Origin: UBA6054 sp964522095
GTDB taxonomy: Bacteria; Planctomycetota; Phycisphaerae; Phycisphaerales; UBA1924
Assembly (NCBI GenBank): GCA_964522095.1
Contig: CAZFSO010000051.1
Location: 1 to 15,731 of the forward strand
DNA: 15,731 nucleotides
Direction: 5' to 3'
The notes below the pieces were generated by a model. It searched no databases, was not told the origin of the DNA, and was given only the letters and a program-made list of their open reading frames with translations. This document shows positions 1 to 6,870 of this stretch, in pieces; within the stretch, counting starts at the first letter, position 1; the number at the start of each line of letters is the position of its first letter. The position numbers and the translations under genes are program-made.

Positions 1-305
1 CCCGTCGGCGGCGGGTGAGCACGGAATCCGCGGGAACCCGGGCCGGCCGTCGGCGTATCGCTCCACGGACGCGTGTGTTGTGCGTCGTGGCCGGGGCGGT
101 CTGCCCCGCGCGTGGAATGAGTGGATATCGGACGAGGACAACACGGGCAACCGTCCGGAACCGGGCGAGGCGGGCGACTTTGGTCGTCATGCCCACGGTT
201 TAGGGGGTGGCGCCGTGGTGCACCGGCCCGGGTGGGCGCATCCTTGTCCGTGACCTGACGCAATCCCGGCGGCTCGTCCCGGCCGCCGGTGAAAGGACCG
301 AAGAC
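1..305. other. Leader region without a supported gene
   Basis: No complete gene is supported here. Frame 1 reads PVGGG and then TGA at 16-18, and frame 2 stays open from base 2 to a TGA at 251-253. Either could be the 3' end of a gene that begins left of the window. The frame 2 reading has clearly more A/T at third codon positions (about a quarter of codons) than the real genes in the window, so it does not look like a strong coding region. I see no convincing -35/-10 pair for the protease that starts at 306, no tRNA and no repeat. Confidence 0.4.
291..297 (+). promoter_or_regulatory. Ribosome binding site of first subtilase
   Basis: GAAAGGA lies 8 bases before the ATG at 306. It decides the start: an in-frame ATG at 207 would add 33 residues lacking signal peptide features, whereas 306 begins directly with a signal peptide. 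Confidence 0.6.
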
Positions 306-2843
306 ATGAATCGCAACGCATGGTGCGCCGGACTGACCCTCTCCCTGGCGGTCTTCATGGCCAGCGGCACGCCCGTTTCGGGCAAGCCGGCCCCCGGACC
401 CGGCACGGTCGTCGCCCCCTCGCCGACGCAGCGGGCCTCGATCCAGCGGGCCTTCGCCTGGCAGGGGCGTGACGCGGGCCTGCTGGACCGGGGCGTGCCG
501 ATCACCGAGCGGTTCGTCGCGATCCCGCGCGTGCAGGAGCGCAACGCCCAGATGGTCGCCAAGGTGCGCACCCGCGCGGACATGGCGGTGCGAGCCGCGG
601 GCGAACTGGCGGCCGCGCCGATCGACAACGGCGCCAAGGCGGGCGTGGGGCTCCGCGGCGCGCAAGCCCGGACGTTCGGCGACGTGTGGGCCCGGGCGGA
701 CGAGCGCCTGGTCGAGGCGCGTCAGCGTCTGGCCCCCTCGCTGGTGGCGGCGTACGACGAGGTGGACGTGCACTCGTTCCGCCTGCCCGAGGGCTGGACC
801 GAGGAGGAGGTCGCCGCGGTGCTGATGGCCACCGGCGACTACGAGTACGTCGAGCCGGACTGGCGCGTCTACCCCCTGGCCACCACGCCCAACGACCCGC
901 AGTTCAACCAGCAGTGGCACCACCGCGCCCAGAACATGAACACCGTCCGCGCGTGGGACTTCGCGACCGGCGGGCCGGACATCATCGTGGCGATCTGCGA
1001 CACCGGCGTGCGCAAGTCGCACGTGGACCTGACCACCTTCGTGCCCGGCCTGGACGCGACGACCAGCACGCCGGAAGCCGACGGCGGCAACACCGACGAC
1101 ATCTGGAACGGCCACGGCACCATGGTCGCCGGCTCGGCCGCCGCCCGGGGCAACAACGGCACCGGCGTGGCCGGCGTGGGCTGGAACTTCTCGATCATGC
1201 CCGTGCGCGTCTCCAACCGCCACGACGGCGACGCCGACCTGTCCGTCATCCTGCTCGGCGCCCGGTGGGCGGCGCTCAACGGCGCGTTCGTGGCCAACTG
1301 CTCCTACGGCGGGGCCAACTCGAACCAGGCGACCACCACCGGCAACTTCCTGCGCGAGCGCGACGCGCTGCTCGTCTTCGCCTCGGGCAACGACGGGCTG
1401 CACAGCCAGACCGTCGACCGCGCCAACGTGACCATCGTCGGCGCATCCACCCAGAACAACTCCGTCGCCGGGTTCTCCGACTACGGCCAGGGCATCGACC
1501 TGGTCGCGCCGGGCGTCTCCATCCGCACGACCACCCGCGGCGGGTCGTACACCTTCACCCAGGGCACCAGTTTCTCGGCGCCCCTCGTCGCGGGCGCGGC
1601 CGCCCTCGTCCGGGCCGCAGCCCCGGACCTCTCGGCGACCGAGATCGAGGAACTGCTCTTCCTGACCGCCACCGACGTGGGCGCGCCCGGGCGCGACATC
1701 TACGCCGGCCACGGCGTGGTCAACGTCGGCCTGGCCGTCGAGCAGGCCCTCCTCGGCGTCTCCGTCATGAACCTGCCCTTCGAGGACGACTTCACCGACG
1801 GCCTGGACCTCTGGCCGGACACCAGCGGCTCGGTCTCGATCGTCGCCGCCCCGCCCGGCCTGCCCGCCGGCCATGCCATGAACCTCAGCGGCGACGCCTC
1901 GGCCACCACGCCCACCCTCCGCGCCTACGACTTCCTCGACGACGTGGTGCAGGTCGCCTTCGGGTACGCCCATCGCGGCGTCGAGGCCGGCGAGACCCTC
2001 ACCGTCGAATACCTCGACTTCCTGAGCAACTGGCAGACGCTCGGCCAGATCGAGTCCGACGGCGCCGACGACAGCGACTACGAGCGCGCCCGCCTGGCCC
2101 TGCCCGTCATGGGCCGGCACGACGGGCTCAAGATCCGCGTCGTGGCCGACGGCTCCGACCAGTCCGACGACTGGTACCTGGCCGACTTCCTCGTCGCCGA
2201 GTTCGTCCGCAACGACCTGCCCTGGCAGACCGGCTTCGAGACCGGCCTGGACCTGGACTTTGACTGGGAGTCGGCCGCGGGCGTGTCCGTGACCGGCGGC
2301 GCGTCGAACATCCCCGAGGGCGACACCGTCGCGCGGCTCGCGGGCAGCGCGTACCTCGTCAGCCGGCCGGTGGACGTCACCGACGCCGCCGAACTGCCGT
2401 GGGTCCGCCTGCGGACCCAGCACGTGGGCGTGCCCGCCGGCCAGGCGCTGACGGTCGAGTTCCGCAACTTCTCCGGCCAGTGGGCCGACCTGGGCGAGAT
2501 CGTCAGCACCGGCCAGGACCAGTCCGCCTTCGACCTGCACCAGTTCCAGGTGCCGGTGGCCGGGTTCGGGACCGACTTCGCGATCCGCATCAGCACCGAG
2601 GGCGCGTCGAGCGGCCAGGTCTGGCACGTCGACGACGTGGCGGTGACGACCGAGTTCCTCACCGAGCAGCCCGAGTGCCCCGCCGACCTCGACGGGAGCG
2701 GCACGGTGGACATCTTCGACCTGCTCGCCTTCGCCAACGCCTACACCGCCCAGGAGCCCGCGGGCGACTGGAACGGCGACAGCCAGTGGGACGTGTTCGA
2801 CCTGCTGGCCTTCCTCGACGACTTCCAGGCCGGCTGCCCGTAA
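306..2843 (+). CDS. Secreted S8 subtilisin-like serine protease with C-terminal dockerin-like domain
   Basis: 845-residue secreted peptidase. Residues 1-26 form a signal peptide (MNRN, then a hydrophobic stretch to PVSG). Residues up to about 190 look like a propeptide, ending in the segment ALMATGDYE-type..VEP..YPLAT that its neighbour shares. The S8 domain spans about 200-480 with the full catalytic set: Asp232 (CDTG), His270 (NGHGT), oxyanion Asn362 (SGND) and Ser422 (GTSFSAP). Two similar domains of about 140 residues follow (490-632 and 638-782), each opening with LPF/LPW and carrying a GETLTVEY or GQALTVEF strand; they look like MAM/jelly-roll beta-sandwiches. Residues 791-845 hold two dockerin/EF-hand-like loops (DLDGSGTVD and DWNGDSQWD), each followed by (I/V)FDLLAF, and end in GCP. 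The start at 306 has a good ribosome binding site. Only 57 bases separate it from its paralogue, so the two are probably one transcript. The substrate is unknown. Confidence 0.9.
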   Translation: MNRNAWCAGLTLSLAVFMASGTPVSGKPAPGPGTVVAPSPTQRASIQRAFAWQGRDAGLLDRGVPITERFVAIPRVQERNAQMVAKVRTRADMAVRAAGELAAAPIDNGAKAGVGLRGAQARTFGDVWARADERLVEARQRLAPSLVAAYDEVDVHSFRLPEGWTEEEVAAVLMATGDYEYVEPDWRVYPLATTPNDPQFNQQWHHRAQNMNTVRAWDFATGGPDIIVAICDTGVRKSHVDLTTFVPGLDATTSTPEADGGNTDDIWNGHGTMVAGSAAARGNNGTGVAGVGWNFSIMPVRVSNRHDGDADLSVILLGARWAALNGAFVANCSYGGANSNQATTTGNFLRERDALLVFASGNDGLHSQTVDRANVTIVGASTQNNSVAGFSDYGQGIDLVAPGVSIRTTTRGGSYTFTQGTSFSAPLVAGAAALVRAAAPDLSATEIEELLFLTATDVGAPGRDIYAGHGVVNVGLAVEQALLGVSVMNLPFEDDFTDGLDLWPDTSGSVSIVAAPPGLPAGHAMNLSGDASATTPTLRAYDFLDDVVQVAFGYAHRGVEAGETLTVEYLDFLSNWQTLGQIESDGADDSDYERARLALPVMGRHDGLKIRVVADGSDQSDDWYLADFLVAEFVRNDLPWQTGFETGLDLDFDWESAAGVSVTGGASNIPEGDTVARLAGSAYLVSRPVDVTDAAELPWVRLRTQHVGVPAGQALTVEFRNFSGQWADLGEIVSTGQDQSAFDLHQFQVPVAGFGTDFAIRISTEGASSGQVWHVDDVAVTTEFLTEQPECPADLDGSGTVDIFDLLAFANAYTAQEPAGDWNGDSQWDVFDLLAFLDDFQAGCP

Positions 2844-2900
2844 CCGCCCCCTCGCGCCTCCCACTTCCTGAAACCCTTCCGCTGAACGGAGTGTCAGCCC

Positions 2901-5255
2901 ATGTTCCGACCCAACCGCGGCGCCCTCGCCGCCGCCCTGCTCCTCGCCTGCGGCCTGTCCGTCCCGGTCCACGCGGCCGAAGCCCCTGCCGGGCGTCAGG
3001 CCTCGATCGCGACGAAGGCCGCGGCCCACCTGGCCGTGCAGCCCGGTGACGACGCCGCCTTCGCCGGCGCCAAGGCCCTGGCGTTCCAGGCCGTGCCCGG
3101 CGAGCGGGATTTCTCGGGCGAACTGCTCGTCCGCGCCCGCGCCGACAAGGCCCGGCGCGCCGCCGACCGCCTGGCCCCCCTGACGACCGCCCGCAGCGCG
3201 TTCGTGGAGGAGAGCGTGGTGCGCGTGCCGCCCGGGATGACCGAGGGCGAACTGGCCGGTGCGCTGATGGCCACGGGCGACTACGAGTTCGTCGAGCCGA
3301 ACTGGACGCTCTACCCCCTGGCCACCCAGCCCAACGACCCGCAGTTCGGCATCTCCTGGCAGCACACGCGTCTGCAGTCCGCGATGGCGTGGGACGTGAC
3401 GCGGGGCTCGTCCGAGATCGTCGTCGCGGTGTGCGACACGGGCGTGCGCCTCGACCACGCCGACCTGGCCGACGCGCTCGTGCCCGGTTACAACGCCGTC
3501 AACCGCGTCGCCCAGGCCGACGGCGGGCAGGTGGACGACGTGAACGGGCACGGCACCTTCGTCGCGGGCTGCGCCGCCGCCATCGGCGACAACGGCGTGG
3601 GCGTGACGGGCGTGGGCTGGAACTTCCGCATCATGCCGGTGCGCGTGTCCAACCTGTCCAGCGGCAACGCCGGGTCGTTCAACCTGCGCGAGGGCGCACG
3701 CTGGGCGGCCGCGAACGGCGCGAAGGTCGTCAACGTCTCCTACAGCGGGGGCAACTCGGGCAGCAACAACGTCGCGGCCCGCGACGTCAAGAACCTCGGC
3801 GGCCTGCTGTTCTGGGCCGCGGGCAACGACGGCGTCAACGTCGGGGGCAACTTCCCCGACCTGATCATCGTCGGGTCCACCACCTCGTCCGACAACCGCT
3901 CGGGCTTCAGCAACCACGGCCCCGCGATCGACGTCACCGCGCCCGGGTCCGGCGTCCGCTCCACCCGGCGCGACGGCGGCTACGGCAACGGCTCGGGCAC
4001 CAGTTACGCCAGCCCCATCGCCGCCGGCGTCGGGGCGATGATCTTCTCGGCCAACCCCGACCTCTCGCCCGACGACGCGCAGGACGTGCTGTACCGCTCG
4101 GTCGACGACCTGGGCCCGGTCGGCTGGGACCCCGACTTCGGCCACGGGCGCGTCAACACCTTCAAGGCCGTCACGCTGGCGCAGAACTACGTGCCGCGCA
4201 TCCCCCTGCCGCTGCACGAGGGCTTCGACTCGGGCGCGTGGGCCGAGCGCTTCGAGATCGTCTCCGGCGCCCCGGCCCTGCGGGCCGACCCGGACGCGCA
4301 GGACGGCGTCGCCCTGGCGATGGACGCCGGCGACGCCGTCGCGACCCTGCCGCTGGCGGGCATGGCCGCCCGCCTGAACCACGCCGTGCGGCTGAGCGTG
4401 CGCTCCGACGCCGCGCCGGGAACCGGCCTGAGCGTGCAGTACCAGACCGAAACCGGCGACTGGGTCACGCTGTTCGAGGCGCCGGGGACCGGCGCCGACA
4501 CCGGCTTCGTGCTCCACGAGGTGCGCCTGCCGATGGACTTCGCCTTCCACGGCTCGACCCTGCGCCTGGCCGCCGACGACCAGGGCGAGTGGCTCGTCGA
4601 CAGCCTGGCGATCGACACCGTCACCCCGTTCTCGATGCCCTTCGTCGAGTCCTTCGACACCGGGGCCGTCAGCCCGCTGCGCTTCGGCGCCATCGACGGC
4701 GTGTCGACCACCCTGCTCGGCAGCGACTTCGCCATGGAGATGCCGAACGGCGCGTCCGTCGAGACCGTCGCGATGAACACCATCGACCTGATGAACCTCT
4801 CGCAGTGGGCCTGGTTCTTCGTCGGCGGCGACGCCCTCGTCCCCGGCGACACCCTCACCGTCGAATACCACACCCCCAGCGTCGGCTGGAACACCCTGAC
4901 CACCATCGACGGCGCCGGCCTGACCGGCGCCCTGACCGGCGTCGAGGTCCCCCTGCCCATCAACGCCGTGGTGCAGACCGCCATGCGCTTGCGCTTCACC
5001 GCGCAGACCGCCGGCGGCTCGTTCTTCGTAGACGACCTGTACGTCGGCCTGGACCGCATGCCCGAGACCGCCGGCCCGTGCTCGCCCGCCGACGTCGCCG
5101 AGCCCTTCGGCACGATCGACCTGTTCGACCTGCTCGCCTACCTGGACCTCTACGGCTCCGGCGACCCCGCCGCCGACCTGGCCGCCCCGTTCGGGACCGT
5201 CGACCTGTTCGACATGCTGGAACTGCTCGACGCGTACGGGGCGGGGTGCCCGTAA
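2901..5255 (+). CDS. Secreted S8 subtilisin-like serine protease, paralogue of the upstream gene, with variant dockerin-like domain
   Basis: 784 residues. Signal peptide 1-25 (leucine/alanine-rich core, cut probably after VHA). The propeptide ends near 140 with ALMATGDYEF and YPLATQPNDPQF, as in the neighbour. The S8 domain covers about 145-430 with Asp179 (CDTG), His217 (NGHGT), Asn309 (AGND) and Ser368 (GTSYASP). Around the catalytic His, 30 of 37 residues match the upstream protease. Two beta-sandwich-like domains follow (436-573 and 579-715). The C-terminal module (727-784) has two repeats, DVAEPFGTIDLFDLL and DLAAPFGTVDLFDML, ending GCP; the loops lack the Asp/Gly pattern of a classical calcium site seen in the neighbour. 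ACGGAG at 2886-2891 is a plausible ribosome binding site. It follows its paralogue after 57 bases and ends before a strong inverted repeat. Secreted endopeptidase activity is a family inference; the role is unknown. Confidence 0.9.
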   Translation: MFRPNRGALAAALLLACGLSVPVHAAEAPAGRQASIATKAAAHLAVQPGDDAAFAGAKALAFQAVPGERDFSGELLVRARADKARRAADRLAPLTTARSAFVEESVVRVPPGMTEGELAGALMATGDYEFVEPNWTLYPLATQPNDPQFGISWQHTRLQSAMAWDVTRGSSEIVVAVCDTGVRLDHADLADALVPGYNAVNRVAQADGGQVDDVNGHGTFVAGCAAAIGDNGVGVTGVGWNFRIMPVRVSNLSSGNAGSFNLREGARWAAANGAKVVNVSYSGGNSGSNNVAARDVKNLGGLLFWAAGNDGVNVGGNFPDLIIVGSTTSSDNRSGFSNHGPAIDVTAPGSGVRSTRRDGGYGNGSGTSYASPIAAGVGAMIFSANPDLSPDDAQDVLYRSVDDLGPVGWDPDFGHGRVNTFKAVTLAQNYVPRIPLPLHEGFDSGAWAERFEIVSGAPALRADPDAQDGVALAMDAGDAVATLPLAGMAARLNHAVRLSVRSDAAPGTGLSVQYQTETGDWVTLFEAPGTGADTGFVLHEVRLPMDFAFHGSTLRLAADDQGEWLVDSLAIDTVTPFSMPFVESFDTGAVSPLRFGAIDGVSTTLLGSDFAMEMPNGASVETVAMNTIDLMNLSQWAWFFVGGDALVPGDTLTVEYHTPSVGWNTLTTIDGAGLTGALTGVEVPLPINAVVQTAMRLRFTAQTAGGSFFVDDLYVGLDRMPETAGPCSPADVAEPFGTIDLFDLLAYLDLYGSGDPAADLAAPFGTVDLFDMLELLDAYGAGCP

Positions 5256-5264
5256 GGCGGTTCA

Positions 5265-5352
5265 CACGCTCAGCGTGACCGAGAGGTGGGACGGGCTTCC
5301 AGCCCGTCTCTTCTCGTCACGACATTCGGACGGGCTGGAAGCCCGTCCCACC
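5265..5352. terminator. Probable bidirectional transcription terminator between convergent genes
   Basis: The gap between the second protease (+) and rho (-) holds a small hairpin (CACGC-TCA-GCGTG, 5265-5277) and then a long nested inverted repeat (5285-5352). Both strands would form strong GC stems, which suits convergent genes. There is no T-tract on either side, so this is not a textbook intrinsic terminator; it may block transcription structurally or protect 3' ends. Confidence 0.4.
5285..5352. repeat. REP/REPIN-like nested inverted repeat
   Basis: Two perfect 24-base arms, 5285-5308 and 5329-5352, are reverse complements separated by a 20-base spacer. Each arm is GGTGG followed by its own palindrome, GACGGGCT-TCC-AGCCCGTC in the left arm. 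Thus each arm can fold alone (8-bp stem, 3-base loop) or pair with the other (24-bp stem). A GTGG tetranucleotide before a hairpin, doubled head to head, matches the general form of REP pairs (BIME/REPIN). The same core reappears as direct repeats at 15657-15731. No RAYT transposase is present in the window. Confidence 0.8.
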
Positions 5353-5398
5353 GATGAGATAGCCCGGTCCCTGGCCGCATGGCTCGGCGCGCCCGCGC

Positions 5399-6610
5399 TC
5401 ACCCCGCCGAACCCACCAGTTTGTCGTTCGTCTCGAACCGCTTGAGCGCCGTGAGCAACTGCTCGACCTGCACGGGCGGGGGCATCTGGAGCATGCGCCG
5501 GCGCAGGGCGGTGATCGTCTTGACCGCCTGCTCGTCGAGGAGCAGTTCCTCCTTGCGCGTGCCGCTGGCGGCCAGGTTGATCGCCGGGAACAGGCGCCGC
5601 TCGGCGATCTTGCGGTCCAGGATCAACTCCATGTTGCCCGTGCCCTTGAACTCCTCGAAGATCAGTTGATCGCCCTGGCTGCCGGTGTCCACCAGGCAGG
5701 TCGCGATGATCGTCAGGCTGCCGGCCTCCTCGGTGTTGCGGGCGGCGCCGAAGATCTGCTTGGGCACCTCCAGCGCTTTGGAGTCGATGCCGCCGGACAT
5801 CGTTCGGCCTGAGTTGGCGTGCCGGTTCGAGCGGTTGAAGGCCCGGCCAAGGCGCGTCAGCGAGTCGAGCACCACCACCACGTGCCGGCCGTTCTCGACC
5901 ATCCGCTTGCAGCGCTCCAGCGTCTTGAGCGAGATCTGGATGTGCCGCTCGACGTCGTGGTCGTTCGACGACGCGACGACCTCGACCCGGTCCTGCTGCC
6001 AGGGCTTGTCCCAGGGCGCCTTGCCCTCGCGCTGGTCGGCGCTGCCGCAGAGGAAGCGCAGGAAGTCCGTGACCTCCTCGGGGCGCTCATCGACGAGCAG
6101 CGCGATCAGGTGCACGTCGGGGTGGTTGACCAGGATGCCGGTCGCGACGTCCTTGAGCAGGGTGGTCTTGCCCGCCTTGGGGGGTGAGACGATCAGGCCG
6201 CGCTGCCCCCGCCCGATCGGGCAGAACAGGTCGATCAGCCGGCACGCCGGCGCGCACCCCGGGTGCTCGAGCGTCAAACGCGGCTCGGGGTCGATCGAGG
6301 TCAGTTCCTCGAACGGCTTGCGGCTGGCGAACTCCTCAGGGCTCATGCCCTCGATCTCAAGGAACCGCTCGACCACCGGGCGCGGCTTGCGCGGGCCCGC
6401 CTTGCCCCGGCGACGACGGCGCGGCACGCGCTCGCCGACCTCCACCGACACCCGCAGGCCCGAGCGCAGCGGCAACGCCTCGCCGAATGAAGCGGGTACA
6501 AAGGGGTCATCGGGGCCTTCGAGCACGCGGTTGGCGTCCGACATCTGCCGGACCCTTCCCTCCGCGCGCTCCGGCCACTCAAGGATGCCGGTCAGCGTCT
6601 TCGTCGACAT
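5399..6610 (-). CDS. rho: Transcription termination factor Rho
   Basis: 403 residues, a hexameric RNA-dependent ATPase that ends transcription on untranslated RNA. The ATPase half is textbook: PIGRGQRGLI (131-140), Walker A SPPKAGKTT (142-150), DERPEEVT (174-181), Walker B VVVVLDS (244-250), the Q-loop region near TMSGGIDSKAL, GAARNTEEAGSLTIIAT, EEFKGTGNMEL and SGTRKEELL. The N-terminal half is odd. It starts at the cold-shock-like domain with no preceding helical Rho_N domain, and an in-frame TGA nine bases upstream of the ATG rules out an extension. The RNP1-like segment reads AEGRVRQ instead of the aromatic GFGFLR known from E. coli, and an Arg-rich stretch (61-78, RVPRRRRRGKAG onward) follows. 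About 20 extra residues (188-208) sit after DERPEEVT. No strong ribosome binding site is visible. It is convergent with the proteases and divergent from the Enzyme I gene. Confidence 0.95.
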   Translation of the reverse strand: MSTKTLTGILEWPERAEGRVRQMSDANRVLEGPDDPFVPASFGEALPLRSGLRVSVEVGERVPRRRRRGKAGPRKPRPVVERFLEIEGMSPEEFASRKPFEELTSIDPEPRLTLEHPGCAPACRLIDLFCPIGRGQRGLIVSPPKAGKTTLLKDVATGILVNHPDVHLIALLVDERPEEVTDFLRFLCGSADQREGKAPWDKPWQQDRVEVVASSNDHDVERHIQISLKTLERCKRMVENGRHVVVVLDSLTRLGRAFNRSNRHANSGRTMSGGIDSKALEVPKQIFGAARNTEEAGSLTIIATCLVDTGSQGDQLIFEEFKGTGNMELILDRKIAERRLFPAINLAASGTRKEELLLDEQAVKTITALRRRMLQMPPPVQVEQLLTALKRFETNDKLVGSAG

Positions 6611-6724
6611 GGGTTGTCAGTTCGCCCCGGGGCCCGCCCGGTCGGCACAACACGCCGAGCCGCGGATCCCGGTCTGTATCGGTCGGGCGCCCCGGCGAAG
6701 GCCGGAAACCGCCCCGTGTCCTTC

Positions 6725-6754
6725 ATTCTCGGCTCATCGCCCCCCCAAGGTCAA
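6725..6754 (-). promoter_or_regulatory. Candidate promoter for rho
   Basis: On the minus strand TTGACC (6749-6754) and GAGAAT (6725-6730) are 18 bases apart, matching the sigma-70 consensus at 5 of 6 and 4 of 6 positions. It would give a leader of roughly 110 bases before the rho ATG at 6610. On the plus strand only a weak CCGACA (6804-6809) / TACGAT (6827-6832) pair with a 17-base spacer is available for the divergent Enzyme I gene. A short palindrome (GGGTC-CTA-GACCC, 6763-6775) lies between the two and could be an operator. All of this is pattern inference. Confidence 0.3.
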
Positions 6755-6870
6755 GCCCGCGGGGGTCCTAGACCCTGCAATCGCACCAGTTTGCACCACA
6801 AACCCGACATCCGCGTCCAGTTCCCCTACGATGGGCCTCCGGTCGCGGCACGCGCGCAGGACGGAGGGCG

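Noticed and set aside
15..203. A 62-residue open frame at the left edge
   Set aside because: Arg/Thr-rich, no ribosome binding site, no motif and poor third-position GC compared with the real genes.
207..305. Longer start for the first subtilase
   Set aside because: The extra 33 residues would bury the signal peptide, and the ATG at 306 has a well-placed ribosome binding site.
686..2263. A 525-residue open frame within the first protease in another frame
   Set aside because: Arg/Pro/Gly-rich frame-shifted reading; the S8 catalytic residues are in the other frame.
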